Part shown: piece by piece, positions 23,849-31,888 of the stretch
Layout of the letters: the number at the start of each line of letters is the position of its first letter
How positions within the stretch are numbered: the stretch's first letter is position 1
Assembly: GCA_024281375.1 (NCBI GenBank)
Contig: JAJSAD010000071.1
Coordinates: 1 to 41,040, forward strand
Length of the DNA stretch: 41,040 nt
Direction of reading: 5' to 3'
Source: Alphaproteobacteria bacterium
GTDB lineage: Bacteria > Pseudomonadota > Alphaproteobacteria > Caedimonadales > UBA9215
Position numbers and translations under genes: made by a program
The notes under the pieces: generated by a model
Databases searched by the model: none
What the model was told of the DNA's origin: nothing
What the model saw: the letters and a program-made list of their open reading frames with translations, nothing else

Positions 23849-25162
23849 TTAGAACTTAAAGTTGGCTTGTAAACCAATGATGTCAACTTTATTTTGAACC
23901 TTACCTTGAAGGCGATCACCGGCAGCAAATACAGGTGTCACACCATCAAGTTTATTAATCTTACCATCTTTCATAAAGATATGAGTATAGGTTAAGGCGA
24001 TTTTACCCCAATCAGCAAAGTTCCAATCCACACCAGCAGACAACCACGTGCGGTCATTACCTGGCAATTTAGCCGTCCGATGAAGATCATTAATGGGTTC
24101 TTGATCATAAGCAGCACCGGCGCGAAGCATCCAATTTTGAGCCACTTTCCAATTCGCTACTAAAGCAAAGAACCACACATTTTTCCACCCTTGACGTTCA
24201 GGAGACCCGACGCTTGTTCCATTCGCTTTATGGCGAATATCAAGATCACTAAAACGATTCCAACGTGTCCACACAACAGACGCGAGCAATGTCCAAGCTT
24301 CTCCTAAATCTTGAGCATAAGAAAAATCAATGCTCTCAGGTGTTGTGAGATGAGCTGTAATATCCGCTTGACCCTCAGCTAAATTTGCACCAGCAGCAAT
24401 AGCAGCAGCACCAGCACCAGCACCAATATTAAGTCCAGAAATAGTGACATCTCCGTTCAGGCCGTGAGTAATTTTACTACGATAAGCCAGTCCTAAACGA
24501 GCGCCTTCCCAAGGTTTAACCAGGAGGCCAACATTAAATCCAGCTCCCCAATCATTCCCTCTCGCCTTAAAGCGAGCATCGCCAACTCCCCCAACAGAAG
24601 CATTATTAATTTTCTTTGTTAAATCAATATCAACATATTGAAAAGAAACACCCATGGCAAGACTCACATAATCATTCACTTTATAAGCAAAGTTAGGATT
24701 AATGTTCAAAGAGCGTAAACGCGTCCGAATAGCATTATAACGACCCCGCCAATTTTCATCATAGTGTGTTTCTAAACCAAAGGGAGATGTCAACGCCAAA
24801 CCAAGCTTCATGTTATCTTGAATGCTCCACATCGCATACAAAGCTGGCACAGCGGCTTGCACACCAGCTTCTCCACCAAGACCAGAACCTTGACGTGTTG
24901 ATGAACCACCCTCTTTAAATTTCGCAGACGGGATAATATAAGAGGCAGACACGGCGAAATGATGACCCTTCATAAATGCCATGGTTGCTGGGTTGTTCCA
25001 CATAGCAGAAATGTCATTTTTAAGGGCACCCGCCCCTGCAAAAGATTGACCCAATTGCGTTGCGCTTGTTTCTTTAATAGCATAACCCGCAGCTTGTGCT
25101 TGAGTTGCGCCAAGAACGAGGCCAATTGCGGTTGTCGCAACTAAAAAACCTGTTTTTTTCAT
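23849..25162 (-). CDS. fadL: Outer-membrane long-chain fatty acid transporter FadL (OmpP1/TodX family)
   Basis: FadL is a 14-stranded outer-membrane barrel that lets hydrophobic substrates, mainly long-chain fatty acids, cross laterally into the membrane. The 437-residue precursor begins MKKTGFLVATTAIGLVLGAT and is cut after AQA; the mature end AGYAIKETSATQLGQSFAGA, followed by MWNNPATMAF, is the FadL hatch with its NPA motif. TSPFGLETHYDENWRGRY near residue 125 and the terminal strand GLQANFKF are further signs. A long Ala/Gly loop (GAGAGAAAIAAGAN) lies near residue 255. It precedes fadD on the same strand, with a probable terminator between. Confidence 0.94.
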   Translation of the reverse strand: MKKTGFLVATTAIGLVLGATQAQAAGYAIKETSATQLGQSFAGAGALKNDISAMWNNPATMAFMKGHHFAVSASYIIPSAKFKEGGSSTRQGSGLGGEAGVQAAVPALYAMWSIQDNMKLGLALTSPFGLETHYDENWRGRYNAIRTRLRSLNINPNFAYKVNDYVSLAMGVSFQYVDIDLTKKINNASVGGVGDARFKARGNDWGAGFNVGLLVKPWEGARLGLAYRSKITHGLNGDVTISGLNIGAGAGAAAIAAGANLAEGQADITAHLTTPESIDFSYAQDLGEAWTLLASVVWTRWNRFSDLDIRHKANGTSVGSPERQGWKNVWFFALVANWKVAQNWMLRAGAAYDQEPINDLHRTAKLPGNDRTWLSAGVDWNFADWGKIALTYTHIFMKDGKINKLDGVTPVFAAGDRLQGKVQNKVDIIGLQANFKF

Positions 25163-25304
25163 TTGTAATCTCCTAAGTTATTCACATTCCCAATTTATAT
25201 TTAATTTAAAAGAAAATATAGATAAATTTTTTCATAAACTTGAAATTAAATTTTAGACGTGCAAAAATGCAACAGTTCAAAGAATAACAAAACAGGAAAA
25301 TCTT

Positions 25305-25778
25305 ATGAAAAAGACACTCTCAACTCTTATAGTGACTGCCTTTTTAGCAACACCTCTTCTAGCTGCTGAAAGCCAAGGCATTAAAGGTGTGTGGCAAACA
25401 GAAAAGAAAGAAGATGAAAACAGAACGGCCCATGTTGAAATTTCTAATTGTACCGATAATCCAGAGCAACTCTGTGGTAAAATTATAGCTCTTGAAGAAC
25501 CTATTGATCCTGAAACAGGGGAACCAAAACGCGATAAACAAAATCCTGAGAAAAATTTACGTGATCGCCCCGTTATGGGACTCCTTATGCTTAAAGGTTT
25601 TGATAAAAAAGATGATATGACTTATGTTGATGGCACAATTTATAGTCCTCGGACCGGTAAAACATATGAATCTAAAATCCATCTGACAAAAGATGGTATA
25701 CTAAAAGTCACAGGGTATGTTTTTTTCTTTTCAAAAACACAAGACTGGACCAGAGTTAAAGAGTTAAACGGGAAATAA
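25305..25778 (+). CDS. Exported DUF2147 domain protein
   Basis: The 157-residue protein has a signal peptide (MKKTLSTLIVTAFLATPLLA, cut after AAES region) and a DUF2147 domain: GVWQTEKKED, a HVEISNC segment with LCGKIIALEEP, then DPETGEP, GLLMLKGFDK, DGTIYSPRTGKTYESKIHL and LKVTGYVFFFSKTQDWTRV. This is a lipocalin-like periplasmic beta-barrel family of unknown biochemical role, often near fatty-acid or envelope genes. It is divergent from fadL and probably cotranscribed with the next gene (five-base gap). TTATG after AGGAAAATC gives a plausible start. Confidence 0.85.
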   Translation: MKKTLSTLIVTAFLATPLLAAESQGIKGVWQTEKKEDENRTAHVEISNCTDNPEQLCGKIIALEEPIDPETGEPKRDKQNPEKNLRDRPVMGLLMLKGFDKKDDMTYVDGTIYSPRTGKTYESKIHLTKDGILKVTGYVFFFSKTQDWTRVKELNGK

Positions 25779-25783
25779 AGAAC

Positions 25784-26203
25784 ATGAAATATTTTATACT
25801 AACACTCACTTTAAGTTTTTTGTGTTCCCCTTCCCTTGTCTATTCCGGTGACCTAGATGTTCCCCAAGCAGAACAACAAGAAGATGATTTTGAAAACCTT
25901 CTCTCTCAGGAAGAGCTCGAGCAGATTAAACAAGAAGCTGCGCGCCAATCCCGTAAATCCACCTCCAACGAAGAGTCTCCCAAAAAAGCAGACGAAGACC
26001 TCGTGAACCCCTATGCGTCTCTTTTAAAAGAAAAGGGTGTCAAAACTCAAGCCGATAAAAAAGAGGAGGCTCTTGCGCCAAAGGTAAAGAAATATAAGAA
26101 ACATACCTCCACAACCCGCACCTATGATCGTTATAAAACAGGGAACCGCCGCCCCGGAGATGCCCTTAAAAGCACACCAGCGCAGCGTGCCTTTGGTAAA
26201 TAA
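25784..26203 (+). CDS. Exported low-complexity protein, unknown function
   Basis: The 139-residue product begins MKYFILTLTLSFLCSPSLVY, a signal peptide ending near SGDLD. The mature part is almost free of hydrophobic residues: an acidic first half (QQEDDFENLLSQEELEQIKQ), then Lys-rich segments (KVKKYKKHTSTTRTYDRYK) and a basic end. It is probably disordered. I recognise no family. It follows the DUF2147 gene by five bases and ends eight bases from the convergent MFS gene. Confidence 0.6.
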   Translation: MKYFILTLTLSFLCSPSLVYSGDLDVPQAEQQEDDFENLLSQEELEQIKQEAARQSRKSTSNEESPKKADEDLVNPYASLLKEKGVKTQADKKEEALAPKVKKYKKHTSTTRTYDRYKTGNRRPGDALKSTPAQRAFGK

Positions 26204-26211
26204 AGACTTTT

Positions 26212-27408
26212 TTATCTTTCCCTCAACGCTCTGAAGATAACAAGACCAACCAGAGGCAACGCAAGAATATAGAGCGCCATGGGCAAAAGTGTCATATCAT
26301 TAAATAAACTCGCAGCAATGGTTCCTATCATTGCGAAAAGTGCATTTATTGAACTCCGTACCGAAGAGGCCGAGGCGCGCATCCGATCAAAAGACTCAAG
26401 GGCTTTCGTAATAGAGGGTGAAAAAGAAACGCCTTGCCCCATAAAACAAATACCAATAAAAAGGGCAACAAGCTCTGGGCTCTTTGGAGCGAGGAAGTGA
26501 GTCACTATTAATCCCGCCCCTCCCCCTATCGAGATCAACATAGAGAGAACAAGGGTTTTATCGTGTCCCATTTTCTCAATGCCTTTTCCAGCTACATAAG
26601 ACCCAATTCCATAGCAAAACAGCATAGCGGCTAAATAATACCCATAAACAGAACTGGGAACCTCAATGACTTGAATGAAATAAAAGGGCAAAATTGTGAT
26701 GTAGCACCATTCTCCTGAAATCAAAAGTGAATTCATCAACCCATAACGGAGAAAATTTTTATGGCGCAAAATAGCCTTATATTTCTGGAGAATCTGAGAA
26801 AGCTTAGAGGGCTCTATCTGATCCTTTTTAGACGGGAGTCTGAAACCAAAATAACAAGCTAGAAAAGAACTCAACAAAAACAAAAAAATCGCGATAAAGC
26901 TTGATCGCCATCCAAACCAAACATCTAAATACCCTCCCAAAATAGGGGCAAGTGCTGGTACAACGGCAAAAGCAGTGCCCATGACCGCAAAAATCTTAAT
27001 ACTTTTTTGGGGGGAATAAACATCTTGAACGGCACTAAAACCAATCACAGCTGTAACAACTCCCCCAAGGCCCATAAAGAAACGTGCCGTCACAAGCACA
27101 TATATATTAGGGGCGAAAATACACACAACGGCTGAAAGCACTGCAAGAGCCTGGCCCCCTAGGACCATACGTCGACGGCCAAAATTCTCAGCCAAAGCGC
27201 CACTCACGAGAGTTGAGAAAAAGGAGCCCACCATAAAAAGCACCATGGAAAGCTGTACCACATCTTCACTGACCGCGAAATCCTTTGCAATGCTGGGCAT
27301 ACTGGGGGTATAAATGTCTGTTGTGATGAAATACGCAATGATGCCGTAGGTAATAACCCACGACAATTCAAGGGAAAATTTCTTTTGTTGCTTTGTTTTT
27401 TCCATCAT
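26212..27408 (-). CDS. Bcr/CflA-type MFS multidrug efflux transporter
   Basis: This 398-residue protein has twelve hydrophobic segments. It carries the drug:H+ antiporter-1 signatures of the Bcr/CflA group: the TDIYTPSMPSIAKDF segment in and after helix 1, GALAENFGRRRMVLGG (motif A) between helices 2 and 3, and ARFFMGLGGVVTAVIGFSAV in helix 4. LAPILGGYLDVWFGWRSSF at the end of helix 5 is motif C-like. It would export hydrophobic drugs or metabolites across the inner membrane using the proton gradient; the substrate cannot be read. ATG 27405 is an alternative start. Confidence 0.88.
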   Translation of the reverse strand: MMEKTKQQKKFSLELSWVITYGIIAYFITTDIYTPSMPSIAKDFAVSEDVVQLSMVLFMVGSFFSTLVSGALAENFGRRRMVLGGQALAVLSAVVCIFAPNIYVLVTARFFMGLGGVVTAVIGFSAVQDVYSPQKSIKIFAVMGTAFAVVPALAPILGGYLDVWFGWRSSFIAIFLFLLSSFLACYFGFRLPSKKDQIEPSKLSQILQKYKAILRHKNFLRYGLMNSLLISGEWCYITILPFYFIQVIEVPSSVYGYYLAAMLFCYGIGSYVAGKGIEKMGHDKTLVLSMLISIGGGAGLIVTHFLAPKSPELVALFIGICFMGQGVSFSPSITKALESFDRMRASASSVRSSINALFAMIGTIAASLFNDMTLLPMALYILALPLVGLVIFRALRER

Positions 27409-27563
27409 TTATCTCAATAAAATACGTCAATTTCGAGACTAACAAAATAACATTAACAAATCGTCAAAGAAACTCTTTTGGTGGATTTTATTTAGGGGGA
27501 TGACCCTACAATGACACTACCCGCCCCTTTTAAAAAAGAGGCTGTATGATCTAAACCCTTCCT

Positions 27564-27703
27564 GCCTCCGGTTCTTACCTTTATTTCTCTCGCCTCCGGT
27601 TCTTACCTTTATTTCTCTCGCCTCCGGTTCTTACCTTTATTTCTCTCGCCTCCGGTTCTTACCTTTGTTCCTCTCGCCTCCAATTCTTACCTTTGTTCCC
27701 CTT
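27564..27703. repeat. Five tandem copies of a 28-bp unit
   Basis: Units begin at 27564, 27592, 27620, 27648 and 27676. The unit reads GCCTCCGGTTCTTACC then TTTATTTCTCTC. The first three copies are essentially identical; the fourth has G and C changes near its end, the fifth is more divergent. There are no spacers and 28 is not a multiple of three, so it is neither CRISPR nor a coding repeat. It lies in the 27409-28115 gene-free region. Confidence 0.95.
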
Positions 27704-27759
27704 TCCTCAAGAAAACTTTCTTTTTTTCTCGTAAATCTCCTGCTTATCCCGCGCGATTT

Positions 27760-27803
27760 TTGACATATAGGCATTTTTTGTCAGTATTAATGACTATTAG
27801 TCA
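27760..27803 (+). promoter_or_regulatory. Promoter with TGACTA dyad operator
   Basis: TTGACA at 27760-27765 and TATTAA at 27785-27790 are spaced by 19 bases, longer than optimal. TGACTA-T-TAGTCA (27791-27803) lies directly behind the -10, and a GTCA...TGAC dyad (27780-27794) overlaps it. The arrangement suggests a repressor- or activator-controlled promoter reading toward the efflux operon at 28116. Confidence 0.45.
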
Positions 27804-27906
27804 AAAAATCGGCAAAATAAAGGCAGGAGGAGAAGGAGGAGTAAATAAAAAATGACGAGTAGCGTGCCCTACAATATTAAAAAATCACTTTTTTTGAAAA
27901 AACTCC

Positions 27907-27935
27907 TTGACGGTTCCAGGGAGCAATGTTATATA
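27907..27935 (+). promoter_or_regulatory. Promoter of the sRNA candidate
   Basis: TTGACG at 27907-27912 is followed after 17 bases by TATATA (27930-27935); TATAAT at 27932 is an overlapping alternative. The -35 is identical to that of tRNA-Asp. Transcription would begin near 27942. Confidence 0.6.
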
Positions 27936-27941
27936 ATAATT

Positions 27942-28022
27942 AATTTAGCTCGCAAAGAGTTAAATTACTTCATACACATAGTCCCCTCCTTGGAAAAGCC
28001 TCTCTTTATAGAGAGGTTTTTC
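27942..28022 (+). ncRNA. Candidate small RNA, about 80 nt, with anti-Shine-Dalgarno-like segment (copy 2)
   Basis: The predicted transcript has three parts. A 5' hairpin pairs AATTTAGCTC (27942-27951) with GAGTTAAATT (27957-27966) over a GCAAA loop, with one G-U pair. A single-stranded stretch follows, containing CATACACATAG and CCCCTCCTT (27983-27991). A Rho-independent terminator ends it: CCTCTC/GAGAGG (27999-28004 and 28011-28016) with flanking A and T runs. The middle and the end recur at 14619-14672. CCCCUCCUU could pair with AAGGAGG ribosome sites. No family name can be assigned from sequence alone. Confidence 0.6.
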
Positions 28023-28115
28023 TTTGGCATGATTATAGGAAGGTAAAAAACATCTGTCCATAAACCGGTAGGTGTTTTACTATTAAAAGGATACAAAAAG
28101 GCAGGCCTCTCATAA

Positions 28116-28961
28116 ATGATGAAAAATAAAAAAGTTTTCCTTACCCTCGTTCTTATTTTAGGAGGCGCTGCCTTTTGGTATTATCAGATTCAAAATAACG
28201 ACGACGACACCACATTAACTCTTTATGGTAATGTTGACATTCGGGATGTGAGTCTTGGGTTTCGGGTTTTTGGACGTATTGAAAAAATGCTCCATGAGGA
28301 AGGGGCGAGCATTAAAAAAGGGGACCTCCTAGCGACCCTGGATAAACGTCCTTACCTTGATGAAGTTCAAATAGCGAAAGCAGAAATCGAACAAGCAACC
28401 GTTGCCTTTGACAATGCCGATCGGACCTACAAACGAAAGAAGAAATTAGCCGGACAAAAATTTGTCTCCACTCAGGACCTCGATGATATTTTCTCAAAAC
28501 GAGCGGAACTTAAAACAAAGATAGTGGCCGCTAAAGCAAAACTCCAAAATACCCAAACCAGCCTCAATGACACAGAAGTCTTTTCTCCCTCAGAAGGTAC
28601 GATTCTCACCCGTGTTAAAGAAGAAGGCGCTATCGTTAATCCCGGTGATAGCGTTTATGTGCTTGCCCTCTCAACCCCTATTTGGATTCGGGCCTATGTC
28701 CATGAAAAAGACCTTGGGCGCCTTTATCAAGGAATGAAAGCGAGCATCACAACGGATAGCAGACCAGATGACCCTTATAGAGGGCATATTGGTTTCATCA
28801 GCCCCACAGCAGAGTTCACCCCCAAAACTGTTGAAACCCCTGAGCTCCGCACACAACTTGTTTACCGTCTCCGCATTATCGTTAAAAACACAGATAAATA
28901 TCTACGTCAAGGAATGCCCGTGACCGTTCACCTTGATACAACTCAACAACCTGCGTCGTAA
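28116..28961 (+). CDS. HlyD-family membrane fusion protein of an ABC exporter (YbhG-like)
   Basis: The 281-residue periplasmic adaptor has an N-terminal membrane anchor (VFLTLVLILGGAAFWYY). The lipoyl-like half-motif follows at about 37-73 (LYGNVDIRDVSLGFRVFGRI, then HEEGASIKKGDLLATLD). A coiled-coil hairpin spans about 75-155 (EIEQATVAFDNADRTYKRKK), then the second lipoyl half (SPSEGTILTRVKEEGAIVNP) and a beta-barrel end. It would link inner-membrane permeases to an outer-membrane channel. No outer-membrane factor gene is present in the window. It is first in a four-gene operon and lies behind the promoter/sRNA region. The gene starts with two ATG codons, 28116 and 28119. Confidence 0.88.
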   Translation: MMKNKKVFLTLVLILGGAAFWYYQIQNNDDDTTLTLYGNVDIRDVSLGFRVFGRIEKMLHEEGASIKKGDLLATLDKRPYLDEVQIAKAEIEQATVAFDNADRTYKRKKKLAGQKFVSTQDLDDIFSKRAELKTKIVAAKAKLQNTQTSLNDTEVFSPSEGTILTRVKEEGAIVNPGDSVYVLALSTPIWIRAYVHEKDLGRLYQGMKASITTDSRPDDPYRGHIGFISPTAEFTPKTVETPELRTQLVYRLRIIVKNTDKYLRQGMPVTVHLDTTQQPAS

Positions 28962-28977
28962 GCCCGGAGGAAATTGA

Positions 28978-30744
28978 GTGAATCCTGTGGCAAAACAAGG
29001 CATCACAATCTCGAAGCTCTTGAAAATCTTCCCCAAAGCCCCTACTGCTGCCCTCAATTCTCTCACAGCTTTCATTAAACCAGGCATTATTACGGGTCTT
29101 GTGGGGCCTGATGGCGCAGGAAAAACAACTCTCCTGAGGCATATTGCTGGCATTTTAAAGCCAACCAGTGGGACCATTACCGTCAACGGCTTTGATAGCA
29201 TCCAAGACAGCGTCAATATCCACAATATCACAGGATACATGCCCCAAAAATTTGGCCTTTATGAAGACCTTTCTGTCCATGAAAACTTAGATTTGTATGC
29301 TGATATTTTTAACATGTCCCAAGAAGAACGCACCAAACGCTTTGACAAACTCCTCCATTTTACAAATATGGCACCTTTTCAAAAACGCCTTGCGGGCAAA
29401 CTTTCCGGCGGTATGAAACAAAAGCTAGGCCTTGCTTGCGCCCTGCTTCGCCAACCAGATATTCTTTTGCTGGATGAACCAAGTGTTGGGGTTGACCCCA
29501 TTTCTCGGCGTGAGCTGTGGTCTATTGTGCACAACATGGTCTCAGACGGCACAACGGTTATTTGGAGCACCTCTTACCTTGATGAGGCCGAACAGTGTCA
29601 AGAGGTCATCGCTCTGAATGACGGCAATATTATTTATAGCGGCAACCCCAAGGGACTCCACCATCAAGTAGCCGGACGTGTCTTTGAAAGTGCCGCCCTG
29701 ACCCACAATAAACGGGAAATTCTTCAAGACATTTTAAAGGATAAAAATATTATTGATGGCCTTATTAAGGGTGCAAGTTTAAAAATCATTGTGCGCGATT
29801 CTAAGGTTAAAAAACCCATGCTTCCTGATAACAATAAATGGAAAAAAGCAGAGCCTAATTTTGAAGATGGCTTCATTGATCTGTTGGGTGGCATCCAAGA
29901 ACGGTACTCTCGTATTGCGGACCTCCTGACGCCTATTGCCCCCGATAAAACCATCAAGGCCGCCATCCAAGCCCAAAACCTCACAAAACTCTTTGGGGAT
30001 TTCGTGGCCGCCAATAAAATTAATTTCAATGTCAAACAAGGAGAAGTTTTTGGTATTCTCGGTCCCAACGGGGCTGGAAAATCCACAACCTTTAAAATGC
30101 TCTGTGGCCTCTTAAAACCAACGGCAGGAGAACCCTCTATTTTAGGACAGGACCTTCGCCTGGCTCAATCGCTGGCCAGACAACAAATCGGCTATATGGC
30201 TCAGAAATTCTCTCTTTATGGAAACCTCACTGCCCAGCAAAACCTTGACTTCTTTGCTGGTGTTTACGGACTTAGTCTGAAAGAGAGCACCAAAACCATT
30301 GCGGAAATGATCAAAACATTTTCTCTAGAAAATTATCTTAATACACCAACGGAAGAACTCCCCCTCGGCTTCAAACAACGCCTTGCCCTTGCTTGTGCCG
30401 TTATGCATCATCCCAAGATTCTTTTTCTGGATGAGCCTACTTCCGGTGTCGACCCCCTCACCCGACGAGAATTTTGGCTCCATATTAATGGGATGATTCA
30501 AAAGGGTGTGACCGTTCTTGTGACGACGCACTTTATGGATGAAGCAGAATACTGTGACCGCATGTGTCTTGTTTACAAGGGCTCGATCATTGCCCTTGGT
30601 TCTCCCGATGAGCTCAAATCATCCATCCAAAAAAAGGGCCAACACCTCCCCACCCTAGAAGACACCTTTATTGAAATGATAGAGCGCTACGATGCCGAAC
30701 AACTCAAACGTCATGGACCACAGGAGGCCTCCTATGCGACATAG
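28978..30744 (+). CDS. ABC exporter ATPase with two fused nucleotide-binding domains (YbhF-like)
   Basis: The gene uses GTG 28978 behind GGAGG (spacing seven). The 588-residue protein contains two ATPase domains. NBD1: Walker A GPDGAGKT at 43-50, signature LSGGM at 142, Walker B ILLLDEP at 162. NBD2: Walker A GPNGAGKST at 362, signature LPLGFKQ near 461 (degenerate), Walker B ILFLDEP at 481, and switch His518 in VTTHFMDEAE. In NBD1 the switch His is replaced by Ser (WSTSYLDEAE). So the two ATP sites are built asymmetrically. It powers the YbhS/YbhR-like permeases encoded next. Confidence 0.93.
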   Translation: MNPVAKQGITISKLLKIFPKAPTAALNSLTAFIKPGIITGLVGPDGAGKTTLLRHIAGILKPTSGTITVNGFDSIQDSVNIHNITGYMPQKFGLYEDLSVHENLDLYADIFNMSQEERTKRFDKLLHFTNMAPFQKRLAGKLSGGMKQKLGLACALLRQPDILLLDEPSVGVDPISRRELWSIVHNMVSDGTTVIWSTSYLDEAEQCQEVIALNDGNIIYSGNPKGLHHQVAGRVFESAALTHNKREILQDILKDKNIIDGLIKGASLKIIVRDSKVKKPMLPDNNKWKKAEPNFEDGFIDLLGGIQERYSRIADLLTPIAPDKTIKAAIQAQNLTKLFGDFVAANKINFNVKQGEVFGILGPNGAGKSTTFKMLCGLLKPTAGEPSILGQDLRLAQSLARQQIGYMAQKFSLYGNLTAQQNLDFFAGVYGLSLKESTKTIAEMIKTFSLENYLNTPTEELPLGFKQRLALACAVMHHPKILFLDEPTSGVDPLTRREFWLHINGMIQKGVTVLVTTHFMDEAEYCDRMCLVYKGSIIALGSPDELKSSIQKKGQHLPTLEDTFIEMIERYDAEQLKRHGPQEASYAT

Positions 30745-31888
30745 CCCTCGGTTTTCCTCTCCTCTTCTGCAATCTCTCCAACGTCTCAAAGGCCTTGTGC
30801 GTAAAGAATTTTTTCAAATTGTTCGAGATCCCAGCAGTATTCTCATTGCTTTTATCTTGCCTCTTATTCTGATTTTACTCTTTGGCTATGCCCTTAATCT
30901 TGATTCTAATAATTTAAAAATAGGCCTTGTAGTGGAACGCGCCTCTCCCTCAACCAATCAGCTTTCCTACTCCTTTATTCATTCTCAGAATTTTAATGTC
31001 ACCTATGGACGCTCCCTCCAAGAGCTCCAAGATCGCGTCAGGTCAAGTGACCTTCGAGGCATTATCCTCCTCCCTGAAATCTTCTCACAAAACCTAACAA
31101 AAAGAGGAAAAATTGCAAAACTCCAAGTGCTCTCCGATGGCAGTGAGCCCAATACCGCAAATCTTCTACAAAACTATGTCAAAGCCACCTACCAAGGGTG
31201 GCTTCAGCAAAACAGTCAACAATTAGGTAAAACCCTAAAAATCCCCATTCAAATAGAACAACGTGTTTGGTATAACCCCGCCGGTATCAGTCGATTTTTC
31301 CTCCTACCTGGGTCCATTGCCATTATCATGACCATTATCGGAACACTCCTCACCGCCCTGGTCATTGCCCGAGAATGGGAGCGCGGCACCATGGAAGCGA
31401 TGCTTGTCACGCCCCTTCGTGTTAGCGAAATCCTTTTGGGAAAATTGATTCCTTATTTTATCTTAGGTATTGGGTCCTTATTCGTTTGCCTCGGAAGCTC
31501 GATCTTTATTTTTGGCGTCCCCTTTCAGGGCTCTATTATTCTTTTACTGCTGGTGTCCTCCCTCTTTCTTGTAGCGGCCCTTGGCCTCGGCCTCCTCATT
31601 TCCACCCTCGCCAAAAACCAGTTTATCGCCTCCCAAGCGGCTCTTTACTCTGCCTTTTTACCAGCCTTTCTTTTATCGGGTTTTATTTTTGAAATCGATA
31701 GCATGCCTGATATTCTCCAGAAAATTACGCTTCTTTTACCCGCACGCTATTTTGTAAAATGCCTCCAAACCCTTTTTCTGGCCGGAGATGTTTATGCTCT
31801 TCTCCTCATTAATTCCCTTGGTATCCTCGTGATGGGATCGATCTTTATGGGGATTGCCACCACAAAAATTCGAAAGAGACTTGATTAA
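30734..31888 (+). CDS. ABC-2 type permease (YbhS-like)
   Basis: ATG 30734 has a near-ideal AGGAGG at 30722-30727 and overlaps the ATPase gene by 11 bases, indicating translational coupling; the frame is open further upstream without a ribosome site. The 384-residue protein has the ABC-2 layout: a first membrane segment (IAFILPLILILLFGYALN), a large periplasmic domain with TYGRSLQELQDRVRS, then five helices from FFLLPGSIAIIMTIIGTLL. REWERGTMEAMLVTPL is the typical cytosolic coupling segment. PAFLLSGFIFEIDSMP is a conserved late helix start. It should pair with the next gene product to export an unknown small molecule. Confidence 0.9.
   Translation: MRHSPRFSSPLLQSLQRLKGLVRKEFFQIVRDPSSILIAFILPLILILLFGYALNLDSNNLKIGLVVERASPSTNQLSYSFIHSQNFNVTYGRSLQELQDRVRSSDLRGIILLPEIFSQNLTKRGKIAKLQVLSDGSEPNTANLLQNYVKATYQGWLQQNSQQLGKTLKIPIQIEQRVWYNPAGISRFFLLPGSIAIIMTIIGTLLTALVIAREWERGTMEAMLVTPLRVSEILLGKLIPYFILGIGSLFVCLGSSIFIFGVPFQGSIILLLLVSSLFLVAALGLGLLISTLAKNQFIASQAALYSAFLPAFLLSGFIFEIDSMPDILQKITLLLPARYFVKCLQTLFLAGDVYALLLINSLGILVMGSIFMGIATTKIRKRLD

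Noticed and set aside
27523-27542. Hairpin GCCCCTTTT/AAAAGAGGC as a terminator or operator
   Set aside because: The loop would be only two bases and one pair is mismatched; no transcript is known to end there.
27564-27703. CRISPR array
   Set aside because: The 28-bp units are directly adjacent with no variable spacers, and no cas genes are in the window.
27852-28046. 64-codon ORF behind a purine-rich ribosome-like stretch
   Set aside because: It runs through the sRNA promoter, its 5' hairpin and the terminator, and the spacing from AAGGAGG (12 bases) is long. The RNA reading explains the sequence better; a leader peptide cannot be fully excluded.
29724-30086. Minus-strand ORFs opposite the exporter genes
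   Set aside because: They mirror the real ABC ATPase frame, whose motifs are unambiguous; no ribosome sites or families.
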